From: Prochlorococcus sp. AG-388-A04
Lineage (GTDB): Bacteria > Cyanobacteriota > Cyanobacteriia > PCC-6307 > Cyanobiaceae
Length of the DNA stretch: 64,000 bases
NCBI GenBank assembly: GCA_003279935.1
Contig: QCGL01000004.1
Location: forward strand, 1-64,000
Reading direction: 5' to 3'
Of this stretch, positions 38,748-49,459 are shown in pieces; within the stretch, counting starts at the first letter, position 1, and each line of letters opens with the position of its first letter. The notes beneath the pieces are model-generated. The model had not been told where the DNA came from. It worked only from the letters and a program-made list of their open reading frames with translations, and did not search any database. Position numbers and translations under genes: made by a program.

Positions 38748-39896
38748 ATGATGCTTACAACTCCCATACTACTAGATTATCAATCCTCAACCCCTTGTTT
38801 AGAGGATGTTGTAAATTCTATGACACCTTATTGGAGTGAAATTTTTTCTAATCCCTCGAGTAAATCAAATTTAGCAGGCATTAATGCAAGTGCCATATTA
38901 GAAGTCTCAAGAGAAAAAATACAAGAATATTTATTTCTAAAAAAAAAGAAAGTAATTTTTACTAGTGGAGCAACAGAATCTAATAATTTGGCTTTGCTGG
39001 GTTTTGCAAGGAGACATTATATAGAAACAGAAAATTATGGTCATATTATTACTTTAAAAACCGAGCATAAAGCTGTACTAGAGCCACTAGATCAATTAAG
39101 AAAAGAGGGATTTCATATCACTGAAATTAGTCCAGAACAAGATGGTTTAATTTCAGAAGAAAAGTTTGTTAGCTGTATAAGAGATGATACATTTTTGGTA
39201 AGTATTATGATGGCAAATAACGAAATAGGTGTTGTTCAGCCTTTGAAAGTAATTTCAGAAATATGCAGTTCAAGGGATATAATTCTCCATTCTGATTATG
39301 CTCAATGTCTAGGTTGTCTGGAGTTTGATAGCCTTGACTCAGTAGCAAATATGTTAACAATAAGCTCCCATAAAATATATGGTCCTAAAGGGGTAGGAAT
39401 ACTTTTGATTGATAGAGATATTGAGCTGCAGCCTTTAGTTTTAGGAGGAGGTCAAGAATTTGGTTTAAGATCAGGAACATTGCCTTTACCTTTGATAGTA
39501 GGTTTTACTAAAGCAATTGAAATAGCAGTTTTAAATCAAAAAAAGAATATTCAGAATTTTCTTTTTCATCGAGATAAACTTTTGAAGGGATTATTAGATA
39601 ATAATTCTGGAGTGGAAATTAATGGGTCAATGAAAGAAAGATTACCTCATAATTTGAATCTGACTGTACTTGATGTTAACGGTTCAAAATTGCATAAAAG
39701 TTTGAAATCTAAAATAATCTGTTCTAGTGGTTCAGCGTGTAGTAATGGTGAGCCTTCGCATGTATTACTCGCTTTAGGAAGATCTTTTAAAGAAGCGGAG
39801 GCTTCATTAAGATTAAGTATTGGTTTGATGACTACTACAGAGGATATAGAAAAATCAATTGAGATAATAACCGATTCTATTAAATTATTACGCTGA
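38748..39896 (+). CDS. Cysteine desulfurase, NifS/IscS-like
   Basis: PLP enzyme releasing sulfur from cysteine for Fe-S clusters or other thio-cofactors. The 382-residue protein has FTSGATESNN, PLP lysine K209 in SSHKIYGPKGVG and active-site C331 in SGSACSNGEPS. This is the group I (NifS/IscS) arrangement. Start ATG 38748 or the adjacent ATG 38751. Convergent with rsmH. Prochlorococcus usually has a separate SufS elsewhere, so a dedicated role, for example tRNA thiolation, is possible but unproven. Confidence 0.9.
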   Translation: MMLTTPILLDYQSSTPCLEDVVNSMTPYWSEIFSNPSSKSNLAGINASAILEVSREKIQEYLFLKKKKVIFTSGATESNNLALLGFARRHYIETENYGHIITLKTEHKAVLEPLDQLRKEGFHITEISPEQDGLISEEKFVSCIRDDTFLVSIMMANNEIGVVQPLKVISEICSSRDIILHSDYAQCLGCLEFDSLDSVANMLTISSHKIYGPKGVGILLIDRDIELQPLVLGGGQEFGLRSGTLPLPLIVGFTKAIEIAVLNQKKNIQNFLFHRDKLLKGLLDNNSGVEINGSMKERLPHNLNLTVLDVNGSKLHKSLKSKIICSSGSACSNGEPSHVLLALGRSFKEAEASLRLSIGLMTTTEDIEKSIEIITDSIKLLR

Positions 39897-39904
39897 GATA
39901 TTAA

Positions 39905-40807
39905 CTATTTTAATTGCGCAATTCTTAATTTTGCGCTTCGAGATCTTTTATTAATTTCAATTTCTTTTACATTTGGTGTAATCGGTTTTTTTGTGAGATT
40001 TTTTAATCTTTCATCACCCTTAAAAAATTTTTTCACCAGCCGATCTTCTATTGAATGAAAGCTAATAATTGAAATTATTCCCCCAGGTAATAGCCAATCT
40101 GGAGAAATATCTAAGAATCTTTCTAATGATTCGATTTCTTTATTTACAGCAATTCTTAGTGCTTGGAATGTTCTAGTGGCAGGATGAATTTTTCGATATC
40201 TTTGTTTGGGTGGGAAACAACCAGCAATAGAATAGGCTAAATCTTTTGTACCCGAATATTTACCTTTTTCTTTTAAATCTTTTTTGATTCTCCTAGAAAT
40301 CTTTCGTGATAATCTTTCATCACCAAATTTAAAAATTAAATCAGCCAGATCTTTTTCACTTAAAGTTTCAATTAAGTTCTCTGCATTCATCTCAAGTGTG
40401 GGATTCATTCTCATATCTAAAGGCCCATCTTTTTGAAAACTGAATCCTCTTTGTGGGTTATCTATCTGATTACTATTGACTCCAAGATCTGCTATTACAA
40501 AAGAAACTTTTTCTTTTGGCTCAAAGTTCGCAAAATTTGAGGGACATATTTCAATCCTCGATTTAAATTCTTCAAGCTTAAATAATGCTGACTTTCTTGC
40601 GAATGGATCGTGATCTAATCCAATTATTTTTAAATCAGGATATTTTTTTAATAATTGATACGAGTGTCCACCACCACCTAAAGTTGCATCTATCCCTGTT
40701 AGTTTATTCCCTGATATTAATGGATATTGATTTATAGAAACTAAAATTTCATCTGTCATCACTGACTTATGATTGAATAAAGATGAATCAGAAAGGTCAG
40801 TTTGCAT
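39905..40807 (-). CDS. rsmH: 16S rRNA (cytosine1402-N4)-methyltransferase
   Basis: Methylates C1402 of 16S rRNA; historically MraW. The 300-residue protein has HKSVMTDEIL, the SAM motif GIDATLGGGGHSYQLL, DLGVNSNQIDNPQRGFSFQKDGPLDMRM and FHSIEDRLVKKFFK near the end. ATG start, divergent from ndhH with under 40 bases between starts. Confidence 0.95.
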   Translation of the reverse strand: MQTDLSDSSLFNHKSVMTDEILVSINQYPLISGNKLTGIDATLGGGGHSYQLLKKYPDLKIIGLDHDPFARKSALFKLEEFKSRIEICPSNFANFEPKEKVSFVIADLGVNSNQIDNPQRGFSFQKDGPLDMRMNPTLEMNAENLIETLSEKDLADLIFKFGDERLSRKISRRIKKDLKEKGKYSGTKDLAYSIAGCFPPKQRYRKIHPATRTFQALRIAVNKEIESLERFLDISPDWLLPGGIISIISFHSIEDRLVKKFFKGDERLKNLTKKPITPNVKEIEINKRSRSAKLRIAQLK

Positions 40808-40845
40808 AACTTTCTACTAAGATTTAAATAGAGGTTAAATTATTA

Positions 40846-42033
40846 ATGGCTCAACTAGAGACTAGAACAGAACCGATGGTGGTCAACTTTGGCCCTCATC
40901 ATCCATCTATGCATGGAGTTTTAAGGTTAGTTGTAACCCTTGATGGCGAGAATGTAATAGATTGTGAGCCCGTAATTGGATATTTGCATAGAGGCATGGA
41001 AAAGATAGCTGAAAACAGGACAAACGTTATGTATGTACCTTATGTAAGCAGAATGGATTATGCAGCGGGAATGTTTTATGAAGCTATTGTAGTAAATGCA
41101 CCAGAAAGATTGGCGAATATTGTTGTACCCAAAAGGGCCAGTTATATAAGAGTTCTAATGTTGGAGCTCAATAGAATTGCAAATCATCTTTTATGGCTAG
41201 GTCCATTTCTAGCGGATGTAGGAGCTCAAACTCCATTCTTTTATATCTTTAGAGAAAGAGAAATGATTTATGACCTTTGGGAAGCTGCTACTGGACAAAG
41301 ATTGATAAATAATAATTTTTTTAGAATAGGAGGTGTGGCTTGTGATTTGCCTTATGGATGGTTAGAAAAATGCATTGATTTTTGTGATTGGTTTGCTCCA
41401 AAGATTGATGAATATGAAAAACTAATAACAAATAATCCTATATTCAAAAAACGAATTGAAGGTCTTGGAACTATAGAAAGAGATCAAGCAATTAATTGGT
41501 CACTTTCTGGACCAATGCTTAGGGCCTCTGGAGTCTCTTGGGATTTGAGAAAAGTTGATAGTTATGAATGTTATGACGATTTTGAATGGGAAATTGCTTC
41601 AGAAAAAGAAGGTGATTGTTATGCCAGATATCGAGTAAGAGTTCAAGAAATGAGAGAATCATTAAAAATTATTCGTCAAGCTTGCGAAATGATTCCTGGA
41701 GGCCCAACAGAAAATTTAGAAGCTAAACGTATGGCTACAGAGGATAAAAAAAGTGAAATATTTGGCATGGATTATCAATATGTAGCTAAGAAAGTTGCGC
41801 CAACTTTTAAAATCCCTAACGGAGAATTATATACAAGATTAGAATCTGGGAAAGGTGAAATAGGAGTTTTTATTCAAGGAAATAATGAAGTTACACCATG
41901 GAGATTTAAAATTAGAGCTGCTGATTTAAATAATCTTCAAATATTGCCTCATATTCTTAAGGGAGCAAAGATAGCCGATATTATGGCAATCCTTGGCTCA
42001 ATAGATGTCATTATGGGTTCTGTAGACAGGTAA
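40846..42033 (+). CDS. ndhH: NDH-1 subunit H (49-kDa-like)
   Basis: Peripheral-arm core subunit next to the quinone site. The 395-residue protein opens [23 protein letters not shown] and has [28 protein letters not shown]-type [13 protein letters not shown] and the C-terminal [15 protein letters not shown] start. Ten bases later the phylloquinone thioesterase begins, so it is probably co-transcribed. Confidence 0.96.
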   Translation: MAQLETRTEPMVVNFGPHHPSMHGVLRLVVTLDGENVIDCEPVIGYLHRGMEKIAENRTNVMYVPYVSRMDYAAGMFYEAIVVNAPERLANIVVPKRASYIRVLMLELNRIANHLLWLGPFLADVGAQTPFFYIFREREMIYDLWEAATGQRLINNNFFRIGGVACDLPYGWLEKCIDFCDWFAPKIDEYEKLITNNPIFKKRIEGLGTIERDQAINWSLSGPMLRASGVSWDLRKVDSYECYDDFEWEIASEKEGDCYARYRVRVQEMRESLKIIRQACEMIPGGPTENLEAKRMATEDKKSEIFGMDYQYVAKKVAPTFKIPNGELYTRLESGKGEIGVFIQGNNEVTPWRFKIRAADLNNLQILPHILKGAKIADIMAILGSIDVIMGSVDR

Positions 42034-42042
42034 AAGCTTTTA

Positions 42043-42495
42043 ATGAAACCTAATAATTGGTTGATTTTAAAAAGGAAAGTAAGGTTTGGTGATTGTGACT
42101 CTGCAGGAGTGATACATTTTCATAACCTTTTAAGATGGGCTCATGAAAGTTGGGAAGAAAGTATAGATAAATATGGTATTCCTCATCAGGATATTTTCCC
42201 GGATGCTAATTCCCATGAAAATCAAATTATATGTCCCATAGTTAATTGCGAAGCCAATTTTTTATCACCTATTAAGATTGGCGATTTACTTTCAATTAAG
42301 TTATTTCCCAAAAAAATTAATAATCATTTATTTCAAGTAAATACACTTTTTTTAAAGGATGAAATTAATGTCGCTGAAGGAAAAATTATCCATTGTTCTT
42401 TAGATGTTGATTCAAAATTGAAAGTTAAATTACCTGATCAACTGGAGAGGTGGATAGAGGCTTCCAATATAAATACGAATTTAAAAGAGTGTTAA
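42043..42495 (+). CDS. menI: 1,4-dihydroxy-2-naphthoyl-CoA hydrolase (hotdog thioesterase)
   Basis: Releases DHNA from its CoA ester in phylloquinone (photosystem I quinone) synthesis. The 150-residue 4HBT-type hotdog protein has the catalytic region [26 protein letters not shown] with D19, and IIHCSLD near the end; it resembles the cyanobacterial thioesterase (Slr0204 type). Position next to menE, menC, menA and menF supports the role. ATG start; convergent with menE. Confidence 0.85.
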   Translation: MKPNNWLILKRKVRFGDCDSAGVIHFHNLLRWAHESWEESIDKYGIPHQDIFPDANSHENQIICPIVNCEANFLSPIKIGDLLSIKLFPKKINNHLFQVNTLFLKDEINVAEGKIIHCSLDVDSKLKVKLPDQLERWIEASNINTNLKEC

Positions 42496-42508
42496 TTATA
42501 ATGAGTTA

Positions 42509-43705
42509 CTATTTTTCAAATTTGAAATTAGATTTTTTTGATTGATTTTTATCAATAATCCAGGTTTCAGGCCTCTCATGTTTTGGCCAATTTTTAGAAA
42601 AGTTTTTTAATAGTTTTAATGAATATTCAATATCTGTTTTACTAGTTTGTTTTTTAAAATCAATGATGATTTCAATTTTATTCCCCCATTCTTTGTTAGG
42701 TATATTTGAAATCATAAAATTTTCTATTGGAATTGCTTCATTTGAGATAAATTCACTTAATCGTAATTTAATAACTTCTGGAAAAACTATTTCACCTCCA
42801 GAATTAAAAGCATTATCTATTCTGCTAATAAATTTCAAATAAGAAGAATTATTCAATTCTTGGATCTCACCCAAATCACTGCTTTCCCACCAACCATTTT
42901 TATTTTTGAATTTTTTAGTTTTAGAAGGTTCAAGCAATTCAATTCCTACTCTTTCTGATTTGATTTGGATTAAACCCTTTTTACTAATTCTTAAATTTAT
43001 ATCACATAGTATTTCTCCAACATTATCAATTCCTTCTAAAAATTCCTTAGGTTTTAAGCTTGTAACCATGGCAGCAGTTTCAGTTGATCCATAACAGGGT
43101 GCTAAATTTATTTTTTCTAGTCTGCACTTGCGAGAAGTTTCATTAGATATAGATGCACCACCAATCCAAATTAAATCAAAAATCTTTAACCAATCAATTC
43201 CATTTTCTTCAGATAAAAGTCTTTTTAATTGTGTTGGAACTAATGATGTTATAAGATGTTGATTTTCTTTTTTTATCTCATTAGTAAATACTAATAATTC
43301 CTTGGTATTTTTAATTAATTTAGGAGAAATATTGATATAGTCACAATTCCATATTTTGCTTCTAAATAGTGGCATTAATCCACTGATATGATTCAAAGGT
43401 AAAGTATTAAAAATTAAACAGTTTTGTAATTTAAATCCTTGCTTTTCAAGCCAAATTCCAGATGCCTTAGCAGACGTATTTAGATTTTCTAAACTATGTA
43501 TGCATTTTCTAGGCTTTCCACTACTGCCACTACTATTTAAGATAATTGCAGGTCCATTTATATCAATAGTCTCTAATATTTCATCATTTTTATAACATTT
43601 ATTTTTTATGTAGGTTATTTTTTTATCGTTTATATTTTCAAGAATTTTTTTTATAGATTCTTTTTCATTATTTTGAACTTCAATAATATGAATTTTATTT
43701 TTCAT
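42509..43705 (-). CDS. menE: O-succinylbenzoate-CoA ligase
   Basis: Adenylate-forming enzyme activating o-succinylbenzoate. The AMP-binding loop ILNSSGSSGKPRK lies near residue 55; LNHISGL, the ACYGSTETAAM motif and WWESSDLGEI follow in family order. The product is shorter (398 residues) than many acyl-CoA ligases. The ATG at 43705 is preferred because it overlaps the menC stop as ATGA, the same junction as menA/menC; an ATG four codons upstream (43717) is possible. Confidence 0.86.
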   Translation of the reverse strand: MKNKIHIIEVQNNEKESIKKILENINDKKITYIKNKCYKNDEILETIDINGPAIILNSSGSSGKPRKCIHSLENLNTSAKASGIWLEKQGFKLQNCLIFNTLPLNHISGLMPLFRSKIWNCDYINISPKLIKNTKELLVFTNEIKKENQHLITSLVPTQLKRLLSEENGIDWLKIFDLIWIGGASISNETSRKCRLEKINLAPCYGSTETAAMVTSLKPKEFLEGIDNVGEILCDINLRISKKGLIQIKSERVGIELLEPSKTKKFKNKNGWWESSDLGEIQELNNSSYLKFISRIDNAFNSGGEIVFPEVIKLRLSEFISNEAIPIENFMISNIPNKEWGNKIEIIIDFKKQTSKTDIEYSLKLLKNFSKNWPKHERPETWIIDKNQSKKSNFKFEK

Positions 43706-44667
43706 AGTTGATCCCATATCTTTTGAGCATTATTTAGGAAAAGAAAAGAATTAGGATTTTTTTTCATAGCCAAACCAGGAACTTTGGGAGTTTGTCCCAA
43801 TAGCTGTAAAGAGGATAAATGAAAAAGCCATCTTCTGCCTATTCCTGTCTCGAAAGAAGTGCTTAAGGATATAAAACCTTTTTTATCTTTTAACTCATTT
43901 AAAAGATGCATAGGATTTCTTTCTTGAGAAGGTCTTCTAATTTGCCAACCATCCCATTCATTAATCAAATATGGATATTTTAATAGTGATTCATCTAAAG
44001 CAATTGGCATCCTTTTATTAAGTTCTCTTAAACCCTCTATATCATCTGTAGAAAGAGGTTGTTCTAGCCAATCTATATTTTCAATATCTTTCAAAATATC
44101 AACCCATCTATTAGCTATTTCTCTTTTCCAAGAACCATTAGCATCTATTCTTAATTTTATATTACTTCTTAAATGATTTAGTATCTCCATTAGAGTTTTT
44201 TCTTCGGAGGAATTATCTTGTATGCCTACCTTCCATTTAATAGTGAGTGATTTCTCATTCAAAAGTTTATTACCTTTTAAGATTATTAATTCTTTAAGAG
44301 CATTACGAGGATCTAAAAGTATAGCTGTTTGATTAATTTCATTAAAGTAATAATTTTCCTGAAAATTTATTTTTCTTTCAATTTCAGCTAATGCAGAATT
44401 TATTGCAGATTGAATGCACGGGTGAAAATTCTTTATTAACTCAGATATATTTTTTGATGTTACGTATTTGGGAATCTGATTTAATTGTATTTGACATGAA
44501 TCTAAATCTTGTTTTCTTAGAGGATTGACTTCTCCAAAACCAACTCCCTTTTCCATATTTTTTAATTTAATTATCCACCCAGATTTATAGTTATATGTTG
44601 TATTTGAATTATCCACTTTCGAAGATAATTTAAAGAAAAAAGATTTTTTTTTAAAAGTTAAGTTCAT
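43702..44667 (-). CDS. menC: o-Succinylbenzoate synthase
   Basis: Enolase-superfamily dehydratase of the phylloquinone pathway. The 321-residue protein shows the barrel metal ligands in order: LRIDANGSW (Asp), DWLEQPL (Glu) and ALDESLL (Asp), with catalytic lysine candidate in TIKWKVG. ATG start overlapping the menA stop by four bases (ATGA); likewise its stop with menE, so menA-menC-menE are coupled. Confidence 0.88.
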   Translation of the reverse strand: MNLTFKKKSFFFKLSSKVDNSNTTYNYKSGWIIKLKNMEKGVGFGEVNPLRKQDLDSCQIQLNQIPKYVTSKNISELIKNFHPCIQSAINSALAEIERKINFQENYYFNEINQTAILLDPRNALKELIILKGNKLLNEKSLTIKWKVGIQDNSSEEKTLMEILNHLRSNIKLRIDANGSWKREIANRWVDILKDIENIDWLEQPLSTDDIEGLRELNKRMPIALDESLLKYPYLINEWDGWQIRRPSQERNPMHLLNELKDKKGFISLSTSFETGIGRRWLFHLSSLQLLGQTPKVPGLAMKKNPNSFLFLNNAQKIWDQL

Positions 44668-45581
44668 TTATAAATCAAGTAATCTATGATAAATCCTGCT
44701 ATTAATCCAATTCCATTTAGAGTTTGGAATTTGATAGCAATAAATTTACAATTTTTGATTGCTTCAGGTTTGTTATATGAATATTTCAACAAAGTTATAA
44801 GCTTTAATGATTGAGGAAAACTTATAAGAAAAAGAACACAAAGTATTGGAATAAATCCATTAATTATTATAAAAAGTTGTAAAACATAAATTATAAAAAC
44901 TATCCAAGGAATAATTTTAGCTCCTCTTTTCGCTCCTAAACGTACTAAAGGTGAATTTTTACCATGTTCTTTATCTTCTTTGATCTGATGAAAATGAGAG
45001 CAAAATAGTACTAGTGTGGTTGCCAATGAGGATCCTGAACCAAGAAATAATGACTCTTTCCAAGGAATAGAAATCATGTATATATCTGATGGATTTAAAG
45101 CAATTAAAGCAGCAGCGTAAGCTAAGGGACCAAAAGCTAACCAGCATAATGGTTCACCTAAACCCTGGTAGCCCAAACGGAAAGGTGGTCCTTGATATAA
45201 ATATCCCAAGAAGCAACAAACGCCTACTAATATCATTACATTTATGCTCGTCGAAAGTGAAATAATGGCAATTAATAATAATCCAATCAATAGAGATGTA
45301 TAAGCGGTAATTGAAACTATTGTTTTATTTCGCACAAGATTTACAATGGAATGAAATTTAAATTCATCAATTCCTGTTTCTGAATCAAATAAATCATTAG
45401 TTAGATTTTCCCAAATTAGTATTAATATTGCAGCGATTGTGAATGCTATTAAATTAGATATTTTGACATTTTTGAAAGAGTTGAGGGTATAAGCTCCTGA
45501 AATAAAAACTGGTAAAATTGCTACTGAATAAAGAGGCCATTTTATTGCTTGTTTCCATAAACTTTTATTTCTTTCATTCAT
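44664..45581 (-). CDS. menA: 1,4-dihydroxy-2-naphthoate phytyltransferase
   Basis: UbiA-family membrane prenyltransferase adding the phytyl chain to DHNA. The 305-residue protein has about eight hydrophobic segments; the first aspartate motif is NDLFDSETGIDEFK and a second lies in HQIKEDKEHGKNSPLVRLG. In cyanobacteria the donor is phytyl-PP. ATG start, divergent from menF across about 100 bases. Confidence 0.92.
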   Translation of the reverse strand: MNERNKSLWKQAIKWPLYSVAILPVFISGAYTLNSFKNVKISNLIAFTIAAILILIWENLTNDLFDSETGIDEFKFHSIVNLVRNKTIVSITAYTSLLIGLLLIAIISLSTSINVMILVGVCCFLGYLYQGPPFRLGYQGLGEPLCWLAFGPLAYAAALIALNPSDIYMISIPWKESLFLGSGSSLATTLVLFCSHFHQIKEDKEHGKNSPLVRLGAKRGAKIIPWIVFIIYVLQLFIIINGFIPILCVLFLISFPQSLKLITLLKYSYNKPEAIKNCKFIAIKFQTLNGIGLIAGFIIDYLIYK

Positions 45582-45682
45582 TATTAATGCAGTTAAGAAA
45601 AACTATAATTATTAAATATAGTTTATAAATTGAGTTACATTTTTTACTTTAATGCATGATTTTTAGTTATTTTCAATAAGTG

Positions 45683-47080
45683 ATGAAAAATAATTCAAAC
45701 TTTTCAGATTTTTTAAAAGGCGTTTTTTCCAATTTCGATAAGAAAGGGGTAAATTCCGGATTAGTAAGTATTTGTATTGAGATACCTTGTGTTGATTTAT
45801 TTGATGTATACGAATTTTTTATTGATAAATATTCTTTTTCTTCTTTTTGGGAAGAGGATAATAAAATGTCATATATAGCTCTTGAGAAATGTAAATATCT
45901 AACTTTAGAAGGACCTGAAAAATTTAAAGTAGCGAAAGACTTTAGCTCTGAGAACTTTAATAATCTAATAAATTTGACGGATGAATCGAGTACCTCTGCC
46001 CTTTCAAAAATAATTTATTTTTTTTCCTTTTCAGAGAATCTAAATAAAAAATATTGTTTTCTTGACGTCCCTGGTTTAGAGGCCATTTTACCTAAAATAT
46101 TAATTATTAAAAATAAAAATAATTGTTGGTTAAGAATAAATGCGCATGTCGATGGTAAATCTTCTTTGAGGACATTAATTGAAGAACTATGGTCAATAAG
46201 GGATCAGATTTTAAATTCAAAAAATAAAAAAAGTAAAAATAGTTTTGATTATCCTTCGATCAATTATTTTTTGAATTCTTTAGAGTTATCAAATAATAAT
46301 CTCAAGCAATTAATAAATAAGGGAATTCAATTAGTAGAGGAAGACAATCTTGACAAGATAGTTTTAGCGTCAAGAGTCAAAATAGACTTTAAAAATAAAT
46401 TAAATTTAATAAATATTTTGAGAAAATTAAAAACTAATCAACCAAATACTTGTAGATATGTTTGGAGGAGAAATAGCAAGGATATTACATTTGGAGCATC
46501 GCCAGAAAAATTATTTTCTTTTATTAAGCCTGATTTGGTTTTAGAGGCTATTGCTGGAACAGTATCAAGTGATTTAAATCCGGATTCTCTTATGGAAAGC
46601 TCTAAGGATATAAAAGAGCATAATTATGTAATAAAGTATTTAATTAAATCTTTGGAAGTTGTAAAGATTAATAACTATACAAAAAGTTCGTTAAAGGTAA
46701 CTTCTTTTGGAGATATTTCTCATTTACAAACTTTGGTATATTCTAAAGTTCATAATATATGCCCTTTTGACTTGCTTAGAGTTTTGCATCCATCTCCAGC
46801 AGTCTGTGGATCTCCTAAAAAGGAAGCAATGAATTGGATAAACACACTTGAATCATTTTCTAGAGGAAATTATGCTTCTCCAATAGGGTGGGTGGATTCT
46901 GAAGGGAATTCAGAATTCAGAGTAGCTATAAGAGGAGCACGTTATATTGACCAAAATCTAGAATTTACGGCTGGTTCAGGTTTGGTAAAAGGTTCGATCT
47001 CTAATAAAGAAATTGAGGAGATTCAACTTAAATTTAAATCTTTAGTGAAGCAAATTTTTCTTGCCAAAACAACTAAATAA
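45683..47080 (+). CDS. menF: Isochorismate synthase
   Basis: Chorismate-utilising enzyme that begins the phylloquinone pathway. The 465-residue protein has the C-terminal chorismate-binding core: [53 protein letters not shown] and AGSGLVKGS. The ATG at 45683 is preferred to the GTG one codon before it. It is divergent from menA, so one control region could serve both arms. The stop lies 8 bases inside the end of gshB. Confidence 0.92.
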   Translation: MKNNSNFSDFLKGVFSNFDKKGVNSGLVSICIEIPCVDLFDVYEFFIDKYSFSSFWEEDNKMSYIALEKCKYLTLEGPEKFKVAKDFSSENFNNLINLTDESSTSALSKIIYFFSFSENLNKKYCFLDVPGLEAILPKILIIKNKNNCWLRINAHVDGKSSLRTLIEELWSIRDQILNSKNKKSKNSFDYPSINYFLNSLELSNNNLKQLINKGIQLVEEDNLDKIVLASRVKIDFKNKLNLINILRKLKTNQPNTCRYVWRRNSKDITFGASPEKLFSFIKPDLVLEAIAGTVSSDLNPDSLMESSKDIKEHNYVIKYLIKSLEVVKINNYTKSSLKVTSFGDISHLQTLVYSKVHNICPFDLLRVLHPSPAVCGSPKKEAMNWINTLESFSRGNYASPIGWVDSEGNSEFRVAIRGARYIDQNLEFTAGSGLVKGSISNKEIEEIQLKFKSLVKQIFLAKTTK

Positions 47081-47996
47081 TTTCTAATAATTTTTCAATT
47101 ACTTGATTTGAAACGCTTTTGTTAGATAAAGTTTCTATCTCTCTTAATCCTGTAGGACTTGTTACATTAATTTCACTAAGCATCCCATTTATTACATCTA
47201 TACCAACAAAGAATAAACCCTCATCTTTGAAATGTTGAGATAACTCAGTACAAATTTTTTTTTCTTTAGCTGTTAGGTTTGTTTTTTCTGCTTTACCTCC
47301 CATAGCTAAATTACTCCTAAAGTCGCCCCCTTGAGGGATTCTATTAATTGATCCAATTGGCTCTCCATTAACAATAATTATTCTTTTATCCCCTTCTTTT
47401 ACTTCTGGAATGAATTTTTGCATCATTACTGGTAATTCTTCTTGCGATGTTATTAATTCAATCATTGCTTTAATACCTGGCGAATCCTTAGTTAGACGAA
47501 TAACGCCTTGTCCTCCTTTTCCGCCAAGTGGTTTAACAACAACATCATGATTAATTTGTGCAAAATTAATAAGATCTTTTACTTTACTTGCAACTATTGT
47601 TGGAGCCATCAAATGGCTGTACCTCAATGCGCCTAATTTTTCGTTCCAAGCACGTAATGAGGAAGGCTTATTTATAACTTTTACTCCTTTTCTTTCGGCC
47701 ACTTCCAAAAGATGAGTCGCATATAAATATCCCTCATTTACTGGGGGATCTTTTCTCATCCAAATACAATTAAATTCAGCAAGAGGGATACATTTATTTT
47801 CTTTAAAAGAGACCCATGGACAAACTTCAGCTCTCCAAGAAGATGCCCATACTTCATCTCCCCTTGCCTCTAGATCTTGAGGAGTACAAGTCCATACTTC
47901 TATCTTTTTCTTAGAAGAAGCTTGCATTAATGCTGCAGATGAATCTTTTAATGGATTTATATTTTTTATTGGGTCTACTACAAAAAGAAATTTCAT
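47073..47996 (-). CDS. gshB: Glutathione synthetase
   Basis: ATP-grasp enzyme joining glycine to gamma-glutamylcysteine. The 307-residue protein has [20 protein letters not shown], the [24 protein letters not shown] segment, [13 protein letters not shown] (ATP loop) and [24 protein letters not shown] start, six bases after the grxC stop; the two thiol genes look like one operon. Confidence 0.95.
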   Translation of the reverse strand: MKFLFVVDPIKNINPLKDSSAALMQASSKKKIEVWTCTPQDLEARGDEVWASSWRAEVCPWVSFKENKCIPLAEFNCIWMRKDPPVNEGYLYATHLLEVAERKGVKVINKPSSLRAWNEKLGALRYSHLMAPTIVASKVKDLINFAQINHDVVVKPLGGKGGQGVIRLTKDSPGIKAMIELITSQEELPVMMQKFIPEVKEGDKRIIIVNGEPIGSINRIPQGGDFRSNLAMGGKAEKTNLTAKEKKICTELSQHFKDEGLFFVGIDVINGMLSEINVTSPTGLREIETLSNKSVSNQVIEKLLEII

Positions 47997-48002
47997 AATT
48001 AT

Positions 48003-48257
48003 CTAATTCAGTAATAAGTCCAGTTTGTCCTCTTTTTCTAATTCATAAAGTTCGTCACAACCACCAATACTTTTGTCATCAATGAAAATTTGAGGAACTG
48101 TTCTTTTACCATTAGCTCTCTCCATCATTAGTTCCCTTGCATTATCATCGCCATCTATTTTATGTTCAGCAAAAGTTATATTTTTTTTTTCAAGTAAAGA
48201 TTTCGCCCGTATGCAGAATGGGCAAAATCGCCAAGTATAAATTTCAACTTTAGACAT
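48003..48257 (-). CDS. grxC: Glutaredoxin (dithiol)
   Basis: Glutathione-dependent disulfide reductase, 84 residues. Active site C12-P-F-C15, cis-proline segment RTVPQIFID and GGCDELYELE are typical of GrxC-type proteins. ATG start. It is upstream of gshB in the same direction. Confidence 0.95.
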   Translation of the reverse strand: MSKVEIYTWRFCPFCIRAKSLLEKKNITFAEHKIDGDDNARELMMERANGKRTVPQIFIDDKSIGGCDELYELEKEDKLDLLLN

Positions 48258-48332
48258 TTTTTTAAATATTATTTACTTTATACTATTAAATAAAAGTGCT
48301 TGTTAGATTATAAATAACAATTAAATTCTATT

Positions 48333-49455
48333 TTGATAGATATAACAGAATTTAAAAAAGATCTTTCAGAGTTAACCAAGCGCCTGGGTCATGCTCAGGA
48401 TTGTCTTTGACGTTCCCAATTTAGTAGCTAAGAGAAAAGAGTTAGAGCAAATTGCTGCTCAACCAGAATTCTGGGGTAATCAGGCAGATGCAAAAAAACA
48501 TATGCTCAATCTTGATGATGTTAGAGATCAACTTCAATTGTTAGATAAATGGAAAATGTTCATTTCTGATGCTGAAGCTTCTCTTGAGCTTTATTCCTTA
48601 GAGCCTGAAGAAGAAATGATTGTTGAGTCATATCAAGGGTTAGTAACTTTAAGAGAGAATTTAGATAAGTGGGAATTTCAGAGATTATTATGTGGTGAAT
48701 ATGATAAAGAAGCTGCTATCGTCTCTATTAATGCTGGTGCAGGTGGCACTGATGCACAAGATTGGGTGGAAATTCTATTAAGAATGTATTCAAGATGGGC
48801 AGATAATAATGGAATGAGCTTGGAAATTACTGATTTATCTGATGGAGAAGAAGCAGGTATTAAAAGCGTTACTTTTGAAGTTAATGGTAAATATGCTTAT
48901 GGTTATCTTCAAAATGAAAAAGGTACTCATAGATTAGTAAGAATTTCACCATTTAATGCAAATGGTAAAAGACAAACTAGTTTCGCTGGAGTTGAGGTCA
49001 TGCCTAAATTAGATCAAAGTATTTCATTAGAGATTCCTGATAAAGATTTAGAAATTACAACAAGTAGATCAGGCGGAGCTGGAGGGCAAAATGTTAACAA
49101 AGTAGAAACAGCAGTAAGGATTGTACATTTGCCTTCAGGAATCGCTGTAAGATGTACTCAAGAGCGATCTCAGTTACAAAATAAGGAGAAAGCAATGTTA
49201 TTGCTTAAAGCTAAATTATTAGTAATAGCAAAAGAACAAAGAGCTTCTGAAATATCGGATATAAAAGGTGATATTGTTGAAGCTGCATGGGGTAATCAAA
49301 TTAGAAATTATGTTTTTCATCCCTATCAAATGGTCAAAGATTTAAGAACAATGAAAGAGACTAATGATTTAGATGCAGTTCTTAATGGTGGATTAGATCA
49401 ATTTATTCATGAATTATTACGTATGAATATTTCTTCTAAAGAGTCTATTAAATAA
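48333..49455 (+). CDS. prfB: Peptide chain release factor 2, with +1 programmed frameshift
   Basis: RF2 recognises UAA and UGA. Translation appears to start at TTG 48333 ([25 protein letters not shown]); codon 26 is an in-frame TGA at 48408-48410 within CTT-TGA-C, and a +1 shift at the CTT continues at GAC 48409 ([14 protein letters not shown]). The product is thus 48333-48407 joined to 48409-49455, 373 residues. SPF at [15 protein letters not shown] is the RF2 specificity tripeptide and [11 protein letters not shown] contains the catalytic GGQ. An ATG at 48391 in the second frame would make an N-terminally cut protein. DUF3285-like, ybeY, dgkA, pabA follow in the same direction. Confidence 0.93.
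48397..48411 (+). promoter_or_regulatory. RF2 autoregulatory frameshift site
   Basis: AGGA (48397-48400), a Shine-Dalgarno-like stimulator, is followed four bases later by CTT-TGA-C (48405-48411). The TGA is codon 26 from the TTG start, the same codon number as in E. coli prfB. Low RF2 would let the ribosome pause at UGA and slip +1, raising RF2. Confidence 0.88.
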
Positions 49456-49459
49456 ATTT

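Noticed and set aside
45634-45651. HLR1-like RpaB site upstream of menF (GTTACAT followed by TTTACTTT)
   Set aside because: Spacing between the two half-sites is off by one and the second half has a mismatch; T-runs give such matches by chance.
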